A stretch of DNA of 64,000 bases from a bacterium (GCA_003577245.1 QEVS01000002.1:124001-188000), one strand, 5' to 3'. Shown: positions 8,309 to 16,932, counted from the stretch's first letter. Program-made: numbers and translations. The notes: a model not told the origin generated them from the sequence alone.

Positions 8309-8939
8309 TGCGGCGGCCCTCCTCGGCCCAGCGTGCGAGGATGCGTTCGACGTAACGCCAGTTGCGCACGTTCAGCTCCGCGGCCTGGCGGAACGCTTCC
8401 TCGAACCATTCAGCAGGGTATTGTTCGGCGGCTTCGAGAAGCCGTTCGCCCACAAGGGGCGTGATGGTGCCGATGTTCTCTTCGTAGAGGCGAAAGATGC
8501 CAGGCCGGGCCTGGAGGACAACCTCGTGGGCCACGGTCTCGGGCTTCAGCCGCAGCTCCCCGGCGCGGGCCCGAGTCACGGCCCGGCGAGAGCCCGGGTT
8601 GTTGACGAAGTAGACGGTCTCGTCGTTTTCGGGGCCGGTTAGCCGGAGGCCAAGCAGGGCCCCCAGCTCGAGGCAGCCAAGAAGACCCTCCGCGAGCCCA
8701 TTCTGCCCCCCGGCGAGCTGATTGAACGATTCGGCAGCGCCTTCGGCCGCCCACACCTGGCTGGCGGAGACAAAGCGCACGGCGCCCTGCTGTTCCTGCA
8801 CAAGCCGCGAGACCCAGAGGAACGCGAGCAGCTCGCCCGGGTTGCGCATCTCGGGCAGGAGGGCGGCGAAGAAGAGGTTCGGGATGGCCGTGGCGCGGGT
8901 AACCCCGGGGAAGCCGCGAAAGGGCTCATTGCGGCTCAT
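8223..8939 (-). CDS. dnaD: DnaD-domain primosomal protein
   Basis: A 238-residue protein with a DnaD C-terminal (DnaB_2) domain: FRLYEENIGTITPLV, then EWFEEAFRQA and NWRYVERILARW, matching the YxxxIG and NWxYxxxIL signatures. The N-terminal part looks like a winged-helix oligomerisation domain. DnaD-type proteins bind origin or forked DNA and help recruit the helicase loader. The gene overlaps dnaB by 14 nt and the loader gene by 86 nt, so expression is coupled. This gene order supports a replication-initiation or restart module in which DnaB, DnaD and the double-AAA+ loader work together. Confidence 0.88.
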   Translation of the reverse strand: MSRNEPFRGFPGVTRATAIPNLFFAALLPEMRNPGELLAFLWVSRLVQEQQGAVRFVSASQVWAAEGAAESFNQLAGGQNGLAEGLLGCLELGALLGLRLTGPENDETVYFVNNPGSRRAVTRARAGELRLKPETVAHEVVLQARPGIFRLYEENIGTITPLVGERLLEAAEQYPAEWFEEAFRQAAELNVRNWRYVERILARWAEEGRRNEGAEGDTLEERKRRYLGGSLNPIKRSF

Positions 8940-10323
8940 GGGGTTCTTCCGTTCGCAAGATCCAGTCTTCGAACTTCGCCAGCTTTTCGCGGAAGCGGAG
9001 CTCGACCGAGCCAGTGGGGCCGTTGCGGTGCTTGGCCACGATTACCTGCGCCACGCCTTTGGGATAGGCGCTCATGGGGAGGTCGGGGTGCTGCTGAGCC
9101 CACTGTTCGGGGGTGGTGTACATCTCCTCGCGGCTGAGGAACATGACGACGTCGGCGTCCTGCTCGATGGAACCAGAATCGCGAAGGTCCGAGAGCATGG
9201 GGATGCGGGGGTGGCGGCTCTCGATGGCGCGGGAGAGCTGGGCAAGGGCGATGATGGGCACGTTCAGCTCGCGGGCAAGCCCCTTGAGCGTGCGCGAGAT
9301 GTAGCTGATCTCCTGCACGCGGTTCTCACGCGAGCCGCTGGTCTCTCCCTGCATGAGCTGGAGGTAGTCGATGAGAATGAGGTCAAGGCCGCGCTCGCCG
9401 GCGAGCCTGCGGGCCCGGGCGCGCAGCTCGGCCACGGTGAGCACGGGGGAGTCGTCGAACCAGATGTTGGCTTCGGCCAGTTCGCCCGAGGCGCGGATGA
9501 TGCGGCGCTCTTCAAGCTCGCTGTGCTGGCCGAGGCGGAGCCGGTTCTGGTCCACACCCGACTCCGCCGAAAGCAGGCGGATAGCGAGTTGCTCACCCGA
9601 CATTTCAAGGGAGAAGAAGGCGACGTTGGCCTGCTGGGCCACGGCCGCGTTGCGGGCGATGCCGAGGGCGAAACTGGACTTGCCCACGCTGGGTCGGGCG
9701 CCGACGATCACCAGGTCGGAGCGCTTGAGGCCGCCGAGGAGCACATCGAGGTCGCCGTAGCCGGTGCGAATGGCGGCCAGCTCGCGACGCTCGACGGCCT
9801 CGATGTCTTCTTCGAGGTAGGCCTGGAGCAGCTGACGGATGTGAACGAAGTCGCGAAAGTTTTCGCCGCCGCGCAGGCGGGCGAGCAGGTCCTCGGAGCG
9901 GCTGAAGACGTTCTCGATCTCGGCGGGCGCCTCATAGGCCATCTGGAGGATGGCCGTGGCGGCATGGATGAGGCCGCGGTAGGTGCTGTCGCGGCGGACG
10001 ATCTGGGCATAGAACTCCACGCCAACGCTTGTGGGCAGGCGGCGGATGGTCTCGGCAAGGTAAGTCTGGCCGCCGACGGTTTCGAGGCGGTCCTTGCGGG
10101 CCAGCTCGTGCGCGACGGTGATCTGGTTGATCGCCTCGTCGCGGTTCCAGAGGTCAAGGCAGGCCTCGTAGACCCAGCCGTTCTTCTCCCGGAAGAAGTC
10201 TTCGGGCTTGAGGATGGGGGCGATGTGGTAGATGGCCTCGCTGTCGACGAGGAGGGCGGCGACAACAGCCTCTTCGGCCTCGATGTCGTGCGGGGGCAGT
10301 TGTTCGAGGACTGGCAGAGTCAT
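8926..10323 (-). CDS. dnaB: Replicative DNA helicase DnaB
   Basis: A 465-residue DnaB helicase. The N-terminal helical domain (about 10-110) is followed by the RecA-like ATPase with Walker A GARPSVGKS (208-216), the FFSLEMS helix and Walker B LILIDYLQLM. The DRDSGSIEQDAD region and the KHRNGPTG arginine-finger loop are intact. It unwinds the replication fork 5' to 3' as a hexamer. It is preceded by rplI, a conserved neighbour in many bacteria, and followed by overlapping dnaD and loader genes. The length is normal and I see no intein or insertion. Confidence 0.97.
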   Translation of the reverse strand: MTLPVLEQLPPHDIEAEEAVVAALLVDSEAIYHIAPILKPEDFFREKNGWVYEACLDLWNRDEAINQITVAHELARKDRLETVGGQTYLAETIRRLPTSVGVEFYAQIVRRDSTYRGLIHAATAILQMAYEAPAEIENVFSRSEDLLARLRGGENFRDFVHIRQLLQAYLEEDIEAVERRELAAIRTGYGDLDVLLGGLKRSDLVIVGARPSVGKSSFALGIARNAAVAQQANVAFFSLEMSGEQLAIRLLSAESGVDQNRLRLGQHSELEERRIIRASGELAEANIWFDDSPVLTVAELRARARRLAGERGLDLILIDYLQLMQGETSGSRENRVQEISYISRTLKGLARELNVPIIALAQLSRAIESRHPRIPMLSDLRDSGSIEQDADVVMFLSREEMYTTPEQWAQQHPDLPMSAYPKGVAQVIVAKHRNGPTGSVELRFREKLAKFEDWILRTEEPHEPQ

Positions 10324-10405
10324 GGGTGGAGGAGGAAACCGGGTGCGGAGAGACGTGGCTGATACAGCGGCACGAGGCCCGGCTACCTGTCACCTCCTCC
10401 CGGCG

Positions 10406-10999
10406 TTACTCGGCGTCTTCAGGCTCGTGGCCGCCCCGGGCGGACTTTTCGGCAGCCTCGGCGGCGTAGGCGGCTTCGGCGGCGCGCTTCGCTTCGGCAG
10501 CCTCGGCGGCCTTCTTTTCGGCAAGGAGCTTCTCCACCACGGGCTTCGACTCCTCGTCGGGCTGAACGTCGACCGTGACATCGACGGTGACGTTGCGGGT
10601 GAACTTGATGGTGACTTCGCGGGCGCCGAGCTCGCGGATGGGCTCGGGGAGAAGCACGAGGTGGGGGTCGATCTCAAGCTGAGTGGCGGCGTGGAGCTTC
10701 TCGGCGATGTCACGGTTGGTAATGGAGCCGAAGAGGCGGCCGCTCTCACCGACGCGGGCTTCGAGGGTGACGGTGTAGCCTGCCAGGCGGTCGGCAATCT
10801 TGCGCGCATCGCCATCGAGCTTTTCCTGGCGGCGCGCTTCCTTCTGGGCAAGCGCCTGGGCGTGCTGCAGATTGTCCTTGGTGGTGGGGCCGGCGAGGCC
10901 GCGGGGGAGGAGGAAGTTGCGAGCGAAGCCGTTCTTCACTTCCTTCACATCGCCGACCTGGGCAGTGCCTTGAACGTCTTCGAAAAAGACGACCTTCAT
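10406..10999 (-). CDS. rplI: 50S ribosomal protein bL9
   Basis: A 197-residue bL9. The N-terminal domain has the typical GDVKEVKNGFARNFLLPRG segment, then the long connecting helix and the C-terminal rRNA-binding domain (GESGRLFGSIT). About 50 extra residues rich in Ala, Glu and Lys extend the C-terminus beyond the usual ~150, probably a disordered or helical tail. bL9 binds 23S rRNA domain V and stabilises the L1 stalk base. It is first in the rplI-dnaB-dnaD-dnaC cluster, with two good sigma-70 promoters upstream. Confidence 0.96.
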   Translation of the reverse strand: MKVVFFEDVQGTAQVGDVKEVKNGFARNFLLPRGLAGPTTKDNLQHAQALAQKEARRQEKLDGDARKIADRLAGYTVTLEARVGESGRLFGSITNRDIAEKLHAATQLEIDPHLVLLPEPIRELGAREVTIKFTRNVTVDVTVDVQPDEESKPVVEKLLAEKKAAEAAEAKRAAEAAYAAEAAEKSARGGHEPEDAE

Positions 11000-11087
11000 G
11001 GGGAGACCTCAAATGTTCGGGGTTGCCTGCCCCTGCCTTGGAAGCTGGGGCGGACGCGGCCTCCCGGAGCGGGACCGTACCGGGGGC

Positions 11088-11116
11088 AACGTAGAACACT
11101 CATGGTAGCCACTCAA
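11088..11116 (-). promoter_or_regulatory. Proximal sigma-70 promoter of rplI-dnaB
   Basis: Minus strand TTGAGT (11111-11116), 17-nt spacer, TACGTT (11088-11093), about 89 nt upstream of the rplI ATG. Confidence 0.6.
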
Positions 11117-11176
11117 CGCGTTATCGTCGCGTGTGCCCACCTTTAGCGCTTTCTTCATCCCGTTCACGCCTTATGT

Positions 11177-11205
11177 TTATTAGCACATTTGTACGAAAGT
11201 GTCAA
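11177..11205 (-). promoter_or_regulatory. Distal sigma-70 promoter of rplI-dnaB
   Basis: Minus strand TTGACA (11200-11205, perfect -35), 17-nt spacer, TAATAA (11177-11182), in the only AT-rich patch of this intergenic region. With the proximal promoter it gives tandem promoters for the ribosomal/primosome operon. Confidence 0.6.
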
Positions 11206-11242
11206 CCGGTAGCCTCTACTCGCGCCCCGGCGGGACGCACCC

Positions 11243-11248
11243 TAGGCT
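11243..11248 (+). promoter_or_regulatory. -10 box of a leaderless mRNA
   Basis: TAGGCT followed by 6 nt and the ATG at 11255. Confidence 0.5.
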
Positions 11249-11254
11249 AGCGCA

Positions 11255-12376
11255 ATGGCAGGCGCGCGCCCGGTGCTCATCATCTTGCACGGCGGAACGG
11301 GTCACGGAGAGGCGGAGACGATGATGGCGCGCGCGCGTGTGTCCGCGGCGCGCGACACGGCCACGGCGGCGCTGGCGGGGGGATTCGGGGCGGTGATCAT
11401 GGTGACCAGCGCGCCCCGTGCCTTCGAGCCTGTACCGGCGGGCATGCTGGTAGATGTAGATCCGCCCGGCGAGCCATTCGACTACTCGGCCCGGCTGCGG
11501 GGGATTGTTGCCCGTTACGCCATCGAGAAGCCGGCCGTCATGGGCTCGGGCGCCGTCCCGCTGCTGGGGGCGAGCGAGTTCGCGCTCGTCTGCGAACAGC
11601 TTGAGGCGGGTGACGAGCGGCTGGTGACCAACAACTTCTACTCCGCGGACCTCACGGCGTGGACACCGGGAGAGGCCATCGAGCGGGCCGGTCACTTCGA
11701 GCGCGACAACGTGCTGCCCCGGCGGCTGCGCGACGAGGCGGGCCTTGCGCCCGTCGTCTTGCCGCGCACCACAGTCACGCAATTCGACCTCGACACGCCT
11801 TCGGACCTGGCGGTGCTGGCAGTCACGGAGGGCTTGCCCGGCGAACTGGCAGCGGCGGTGCGCGAGCCGGGAATCGATACGAGCCGCTGCCGCGCGCTCA
11901 TGCCGCTCTTCTGCGACCCCCGGGCGCAGGTGGTGGTAGCCGGCCGCGTGGGCAGCCAGGCCTGGCAACACCTCGAGCGGGAGACTGCCTGCCGTGTGCG
12001 CATGTTCAGCGAAGAACGAGGACTGGCGACGGCCCCGGCCGGCCACCGGGCGCGGTCGGCCCTGGGCTTTCTGCTGGAAGCGGTGGGGGTGGAAGGCTTC
12101 TTTGCCAGGATGGCCGAGCTGGGCGACGCGCTGGTGCTCGATACGCGCGTGGTGGAAGCGCACATGGGCGTTACACCTTCGCGCGAAGACCGATTCCAGA
12201 GCGACCTGCTGAACTACGAACGGATAGCGGACCCGTTCCTGCGGCGCTTCACCGAAGGGGCGGCGAAAGCGCCGAAGCCCGTGCTGCTGGGGGGGCACTC
12301 GCTGGTAGCCGGCGGCCTGATGGCCCTCATCGACCAGTCGTGGCGCGAGAACGACCGCCGCCTGGGACTGGCCTGA
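11255..12376 (+). CDS. Putative nucleotidyltransferase-like protein
   Basis: A 373-residue soluble protein that I do not recognise as a named family. The first half resembles MobA/CofC-like nucleotidyltransferases in outline: a hydrophobic first strand, a GSGAVPLL segment near residue 97 where those enzymes have the acidic metal-binding strand, VTNN, and a FDLDTPSDLAVL segment near 190. The expected catalytic aspartate at the GSGAVPLL strand is not obvious. The second half has no recognisable motif. It is monocistronic, with a -10 box 6 nt before the ATG, and converges on the GNAT gene with a 4-nt gap. The function is open. Confidence 0.55.
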   Translation: MAGARPVLIILHGGTGHGEAETMMARARVSAARDTATAALAGGFGAVIMVTSAPRAFEPVPAGMLVDVDPPGEPFDYSARLRGIVARYAIEKPAVMGSGAVPLLGASEFALVCEQLEAGDERLVTNNFYSADLTAWTPGEAIERAGHFERDNVLPRRLRDEAGLAPVVLPRTTVTQFDLDTPSDLAVLAVTEGLPGELAAAVREPGIDTSRCRALMPLFCDPRAQVVVAGRVGSQAWQHLERETACRVRMFSEERGLATAPAGHRARSALGFLLEAVGVEGFFARMAELGDALVLDTRVVEAHMGVTPSREDRFQSDLLNYERIADPFLRRFTEGAAKAPKPVLLGGHSLVAGGLMALIDQSWRENDRRLGLA

Positions 12377-12380
12377 GTGG

Positions 12381-12995
12381 CTACCGGTGCGCCGGCGCCG
12401 GCCGCCGCATGAGTGTTGTCCGCACCTCCCAGCGGCCACGCTGGAACCGCACGTGACCATCCACCTGGCTTCGTTGAGCGGGCGCCAGGCGACGGAGGGC
12501 GGCATCGAGGGCGGGGTCGAACTGCCAGCGCGTTTCGGCCGGGAGGAAGCCGAGCCGTTCATAGATGCGCCGGGCGTGGTGCGCGAAGGAGTTGACGGAG
12601 AGCACGAGCTCGCTGCCCCCGTCGCGTGCGTCAAGCCAGGCGAGGAGCGCCTCCAGCATCCTGGTGCAGACGCCCCGGCCGCCGTGCTCGGGAGGAACAT
12701 GCACGCCCCAGATGTAGATCCCGGCGGGGTCGCGCATGTTGACCGACACGCGCCCCACGGCGCGGTCCGCTTCGAAAGCGGCGAGGTGGAGATGACGCTC
12801 GTCCCGCACGAGCCAGTCGAGGAATTCGGCCATCCTCGCCGGCTCCCGCAGGAACCCCATGTCGAAGGCGCTGTCGGGGAAGCCGCGCTCATCCCAGGCG
12901 GCCATTTGCCGCAGGGTGGCGGTATCCCATGGGCGCAGGCTGAGACCATTGCCCGGGATGAGAAGGGCTTCGATTCCTGCTTCTGCGCCTGCCAC
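12381..12995 (-). CDS. GNAT-family N-acetyltransferase
   Basis: An approximately 204-residue GNAT acetyltransferase. The acetyl-CoA binding motif A is visible as VPPEHGGRGVCTRMLEAL (usual Q/RxxGxG/A), preceded by a beta strand (IYIWGVHV) and followed by NSFAHHARRIYERLGF, which matches motif B. The substrate is unknown. The frame is open to 13232, overlapping the neighbouring gene; the GTG at 12995 is my choice because it leaves a normal GNAT length, but no clear ribosome-binding site supports it and GTGs at 13064 or further up are alternatives. Confidence 0.78.
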   Translation of the reverse strand: MAGAEAGIEALLIPGNGLSLRPWDTATLRQMAAWDERGFPDSAFDMGFLREPARMAEFLDWLVRDERHLHLAAFEADRAVGRVSVNMRDPAGIYIWGVHVPPEHGGRGVCTRMLEALLAWLDARDGGSELVLSVNSFAHHARRIYERLGFLPAETRWQFDPALDAALRRLAPAQRSQVDGHVRFQRGRWEVRTTLMRRPAPAHR

Positions 12996-13117
12996 AGTCG
13001 TCAACCGGATACCCGCTATGAGTCGGTCAGGTACGGCTCCCGGCGCCGCTCTGCGACCATACACCGTGGGCGCCGGGATCACGAGACCCGCGGCGCCCAC
13101 GGCGGTTGCCCGGCAGG

Positions 13118-14275
13118 CTAGCGTTGAATCGAACCGGTGGTTACCGCCTCGAACGCGGATCCGGGCACCGTCTTGAGCTGGTCCAGGTCGTCGTCGTTCC
13201 AGCGGCTGTCGGTGGCGCCGGTAATGAACCACGAGCTTCCGTTGTCGGCGACGATCATCCCGTAGGTCTTCAGTGCCTCAAGGATGACGCGGGCCTGGCC
13301 GTGGTATCCCGAGATGTCGAATCCAGGCTTGAGCCGCAGCCTCAGGCCCATGGGCGGCAGGTTCGGGTCCGTGGATGAGGATGCGAAGTGGGTCGCGGGG
13401 TGAATGTAGCCCCGCTGCGTGCGGGACACAGTGAAGCGGAGGGCGTGGTCGATGCGGCCCGCGGCCACCTCCTCGTAACGCACCAGCCCCGGGAGAATGG
13501 GCAACCCGGCGGCGTCGGCGCTCGTCCAGCCGTCGGGGCGGAGCGCGTTGGAGCGCAGGTCGAACACTGCACCGGAACCTGCCGACCAGCCGGCACCCGA
13601 GCGCACGGCGTGGTAGAGCTCATAGAGCTTGCAGGCATCCTGCTGAACGACAAGCACGTGCTTGTCGCCGCCGGCCTCGACGGGCGCATTGAGCGGAACG
13701 GGATACGGTCCGGGGTCGCTTTCGTCCCCGTATTCGTTGAAGACGATGGGAACCATGGGCTGCGTGCCGGGAACGACCACATAGGGAATGCCGTAAGTGG
13801 GGTCGGAGCCGAAATCCGCGTGGAGGAAGCCATTCCCGCCACTGCTGTTGATGGAGGCAACATAGGCGGATGAGCGCGAGTCGACGGGAAGGGAGTCGAC
13901 GCGCATGTTCCAGGCGTTATCGGCGGGGAAGACGGGGCAGTTGCCGATCATGGGCGAGCTGCCGCCACCACCGGGGGGCGTGGTTGGAGTGGCAGTGGGA
14001 GCGACAGTAGGCGTTTTCGTGGGAGTGGTGGTTGGGGTCTTCGTGGGAGCGGCGGCTGTTGATGTTCGTGTGGGGGTTGCGGCCAGGCCCTTGCAGGAGG
14101 CCACGACCTCCTTCGTGTTGACCCGGGTGATGGAGAGCTTCGTGCCCTCACAAGTCACCCGGAGCTGGTCACCGGAGCGGATGGTGGTGGTTGTGCTGGC
14201 GGCAAAGGCGGCAAAGGCGCCGAATGCCAGGAGGCCGGCGGTTGCGACCGCGGCAGGAAGGAGGGAGCGCTTCAC
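13118..14275 (-). CDS. Secreted protein with Thr/Pro linker, unknown domain
   Basis: A 385-residue exported protein starting at GTG. It has a signal peptide (1-26), a short beta-rich segment with two cysteines, a Thr/Pro/Ala-rich linker at about 65-105 resembling extracellular spacer sequences, and a 270-residue C-terminal domain beginning CPVFPADNAWN. That domain contains several short aromatic-Gly-Asp motifs (NEYGDESDPGPYP, GYIHPATHFASS) and looks globular and enzymatic or carbohydrate-binding, but I cannot name its family. It is probably cell-surface or released. It is the third-to-last gene of a loose minus-strand run. Confidence 0.7.
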   Translation of the reverse strand: MKRSLLPAAVATAGLLAFGAFAAFAASTTTTIRSGDQLRVTCEGTKLSITRVNTKEVVASCKGLAATPTRTSTAAAPTKTPTTTPTKTPTVAPTATPTTPPGGGGSSPMIGNCPVFPADNAWNMRVDSLPVDSRSSAYVASINSSGGNGFLHADFGSDPTYGIPYVVVPGTQPMVPIVFNEYGDESDPGPYPVPLNAPVEAGGDKHVLVVQQDACKLYELYHAVRSGAGWSAGSGAVFDLRSNALRPDGWTSADAAGLPILPGLVRYEEVAAGRIDHALRFTVSRTQRGYIHPATHFASSSTDPNLPPMGLRLRLKPGFDISGYHGQARVILEALKTYGMIVADNGSSWFITGATDSRWNDDDLDQLKTVPGSAFEAVTTGSIQR

Positions 14276-14378
14276 AGGCTACCTTTCTTGGGGGCGAGGC
14301 TGCCTGCAAGTACGGCTCCATCCGGGGGCCGGTAGAGTGCAGCCCGGTTGAGATGGAGGGGCCGCCCGGGTGCCGGTT

Positions 14379-14612
14379 CTACGCGTCCCAGGTCACATCG
14401 AGCGAGCCATCTTCGGCGATAGCGGCCTGGAGAAGCTGGATGAGGGATGGGTCCACTCCCTGTTCCGCCATGTATTCGAGTGTGTCCTCATCCAGGAAGT
14501 ACTCCGTGTCCTCGGCCGATTCCTCGACGAGTGCGCCTTTGAGCTGCTGAAGCTGCACGTCGGAGAGGGCACAGATGGACTGGCCGGTGGTGGCGCGATA
14601 GAGGTGGGGCAT
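14379..14612 (-). CDS. Small acidic conserved protein, 77 aa
   Basis: A 77-residue acidic protein of unknown function with no cysteine pairs or membrane segment. It begins MPHLYRATTG, which resembles small conserved proteins that I recall from Chloroflexota and other phyla. The ATG at 14612 has a GGAGG 6 nt upstream and avoids an unlikely N-terminal extension. It lies between the DUF2269 membrane gene and the secreted protein gene on the same strand. Confidence 0.7.
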   Translation of the reverse strand: MPHLYRATTGQSICALSDVQLQQLKGALVEESAEDTEYFLDEDTLEYMAEQGVDPSLIQLLQAAIAEDGSLDVTWDA

Positions 14613-14705
14613 GGTGACCCTCCGCACTGGGGATGAAGCCAGCTTACCCGCCCGGGCACCGGTTACCACGGCCCAAAGGCCCTGTTCTGCGCGCAGGATG
14701 CCCGC

Positions 14706-15185
14706 TCAGGAGCCCGGGCGCAGCACCATGAGCACCAGGAATACGACGAAGAGAAGGTCGAGGGCGATGCCGATCGCCTTTACTATCGGTGAGCCAAGGC
14801 TGGCCTGGATCTCACTGATGGCATCGGAACCGGCGGCGCGGAGCTCGAGAGCCCGGGCGCGGTGCCTCTTCACGAAGGGCAGGAACCAGCCATGATCGAT
14901 GGCCATAGCGACCAGCCAGAGGGTGTAGGCAGCAGAGATCCACACTTCGCTGAACTCATAACCCGCCTCGGAGACGAGCCAGCTCCCGAAGACGATGGCG
15001 ATGATGGCGCCGGGGGTGGTAACGAAGAGTTCGCTGGCCCGCTGCAGGCTGAGCCAGGAGACGAGCTCGCCGGACGTGCGTGCGCGGCCGGCCATCACTG
15101 CGGCGGCCGTCGTGATGCCCGCGGCCGCGACCATGAGGAATGCGCCCAGGATGTGGGCGATGACCAGGAATTCGTAAAGAGACAA
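14706..15185 (-). CDS. DUF2269-like integral membrane protein
   Basis: A 159-residue protein with four predicted transmembrane segments (about 7-30, 55-75, 82-100, 135-157), consistent with the DUF2269 family of small membrane proteins. The start is TTG with an AGGAG 7 nt upstream. It follows the first RetSat-like gene by 33 nt on the same strand, so it may be co-transcribed with the two flavoenzymes. The function is unknown; no charged or metal-binding motif stands out inside the membrane segments. Confidence 0.75.
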   Translation of the reverse strand: MSLYEFLVIAHILGAFLMVAAAGITTAAAVMAGRARTSGELVSWLSLQRASELFVTTPGAIIAIVFGSWLVSEAGYEFSEVWISAAYTLWLVAMAIDHGWFLPFVKRHRARALELRAAGSDAISEIQASLGSPIVKAIGIALDLLFVVFLVLMVLRPGS

Positions 15186-15218
15186 GAGCGACTCCTGCGG
15201 ATTGGTGCCGTCCGGCTG

Positions 15219-16850
15219 CTAGCGGCTCGCCTCCCAGGGGTCACCCGGAGGTGGGCCGAGCTTGGCCGGGTTGCCAAAGATCGTACCGGAATGGGCCTCG
15301 CCCAGCAGGTCGCGGCCCACGATGGCGCCGGCCGTGAGGATACCACCGCGCATGACGCCCGAGATGCCGTGGCCGAAGACGGTGCTGGCCCCGGCGAGGT
15401 AGAGGCCGGGGATCTCCGTCTTTGGCGAAGGGCGATTGGGGCCGAACTGGTCGGTCGCAAGCTCGATGCCGTAGGACGTGCCGCCCGTCGAGAGGGTGTA
15501 ACGCTCGTGGGTGACGGGCGTGGCCGCCTCCTTCCAGACGATGTGCTCACGTAGCCCCGGGATGACCTTCTCAGCCTCATCGATGAGCCGCTCCGCCAGC
15601 TCGTCCTTGGTGCTCCGGTAGTCGCGGTTGCGGTGGTAACGCTCGCCCCGGGCAGGGCCTTCATCAACCGACCAGGCTGCGTAGCCGGCGGGAACGAGCG
15701 ACATGATCTCCAGGCTAGTGTACCCCTTCGGCGCGATTGTCTCGGTTTCGGGGTCCTTCACCGAGCCCACGGAGATGAAGAGGAAGTTGTCTTCGGGAAC
15801 CTGCCCGCCGGAAGCTTCCGCGTAAAGCTTCTCAAGGTCGAACGAGGTGTAGCACCAGTAGTTGGTGTTGGGCATGCGCTCGCGAAGGTCGATATCGAGT
15901 CCCAGGTAGACCACGAAGATGGGCAGCGCCATGCGGTAGGAATCGATCTTTTCGGTGGTGGCAGGCGAAAGGTGTTCGGGTCCAACCATGTCGAGCATGG
16001 TGCGCTTGAGGTCGGCGTTCGAGACAACGATTGGCGCCCGGAGAGTCTCTCCTCCCTCCAGGCACACGCCGGAGACCATCCCGTCTTCGATGGTGATCCG
16101 TTCGACGCGGGCGCGGGTGCGGAGCTCGCCGCCGTTGGCGCGGAGCGCGGCCACCAGGGCAGCGGGGATGACCTGGCCTCCGCCCTTCGGGTAGTAGGCG
16201 CCCTTCATGTAGCCCGCGATAACGCCGCCGTGGAGCACGACCGGGGTCTTCGAAGGTGGCAGCGCATAATCGCCGCATTCGGCGGCAAGCACGGCGCGCA
16301 CCCTGGTCCCCAGCGCGCATTCATCGAAGAGCTGGGAAAGCGGCCGCAGGGCCCACGCCAGGAAGTTGGGCGCCTCCTCCATCAAGCGGGGCAGGTCGGC
16401 CGGCTCGACCGGCAGCCGCACCTTGCCCGATTCGCGGATGACGGCGTGGAGGATATCGAGGAAGCGGTGGATGCCCGTTTCGTCGTCGGGGAATGTCTCC
16501 ACCAGGCGCTGCCGGTAGAGATCCCAGTTTGCGGGAACCTTGAACTCGATACCCGGGAAGTGAAGGGTGTCGAAGCCATCAGGGTCAAGGGGCAGCCATT
16601 CGACGCGGTCGTCGACGCCGAGGCCCTTGAGAATGGTGGGCAGCGTGCCGCCGGGATTGCAGTCGCCCACGTAGTGGACGCCGACATCAAACTCGAACTT
16701 CTTCATGCGGCGGAAGACGTGGGCGTTGCCGCCGGCAACGTAGTGCTGTTCGAGCACCAGGGTCTTCTTGCCGAGGGCGGCCAGGTAGGCGGCCGCGGTC
16801 AGCCCTCCCAGGCCTGACCCGATGACAATGGCATCCCAATCAGTGTTCAT
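15219..16850 (-). CDS. Phytoene desaturase/RetSat-like FAD oxidoreductase (copy 1)
   Basis: A 543-residue NAD(P)/FAD-dependent oxidoreductase of the CrtI/retinol saturase superfamily. The FAD-binding GSGLGGLTAAAYL motif lies at about 10-22, preceded by the beta strand AIVI, and a C-terminal GLYLAGAST...HGISG segment closes the flavin site. Such enzymes desaturate, saturate or isomerise polyene chains; the substrate cannot be told and no other carotenoid gene is nearby. The ATG at 16850 has a GGAGGAG ribosome-binding site. It is closely similar along its whole length to the upstream gene at 16933-18582, a tandem duplication. Confidence 0.88.
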   Translation of the reverse strand: MNTDWDAIVIGSGLGGLTAAAYLAALGKKTLVLEQHYVAGGNAHVFRRMKKFEFDVGVHYVGDCNPGGTLPTILKGLGVDDRVEWLPLDPDGFDTLHFPGIEFKVPANWDLYRQRLVETFPDDETGIHRFLDILHAVIRESGKVRLPVEPADLPRLMEEAPNFLAWALRPLSQLFDECALGTRVRAVLAAECGDYALPPSKTPVVLHGGVIAGYMKGAYYPKGGGQVIPAALVAALRANGGELRTRARVERITIEDGMVSGVCLEGGETLRAPIVVSNADLKRTMLDMVGPEHLSPATTEKIDSYRMALPIFVVYLGLDIDLRERMPNTNYWCYTSFDLEKLYAEASGGQVPEDNFLFISVGSVKDPETETIAPKGYTSLEIMSLVPAGYAAWSVDEGPARGERYHRNRDYRSTKDELAERLIDEAEKVIPGLREHIVWKEAATPVTHERYTLSTGGTSYGIELATDQFGPNRPSPKTEIPGLYLAGASTVFGHGISGVMRGGILTAGAIVGRDLLGEAHSGTIFGNPAKLGPPPGDPWEASR

Positions 16851-16882
16851 GGTGCAGCTCCTCCGTTGCGCAGACGAGCATA

Positions 16883-16900
16883 TATTCAAATTATTGAGTA
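16883..16900. promoter_or_regulatory. Candidate operator upstream of RetSat-like copy 1
   Basis: An inverted repeat TATTCAA-ATTA-TTGAGTA (one mismatch) in an AT-rich patch immediately upstream of a TATGCT -10-like box on the minus strand. The divergent PadR regulator nearby is a plausible binder, but the motif is not repeated at the padR promoter. Confidence 0.4.
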
Positions 16901-16932
16901 GTACAGCTCCCGGCGAGGGACTGTCGGGGGCG

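Noticed and set aside
8722-10362. A 546-codon open frame on the plus strand opposite dnaB
   Set aside because: It is antisense to a clear dnaB gene. GC-rich codon use in real genes leaves long open frames on the other strand; it has no recognised domain and no promoter or ribosome-binding site.
13980-14080. Short tandem nucleotide repeats (GTGGGAGTG-like) in the secreted protein gene
   Set aside because: They encode the Thr/Pro linker and are explained by codon repetition, not by a separate element.
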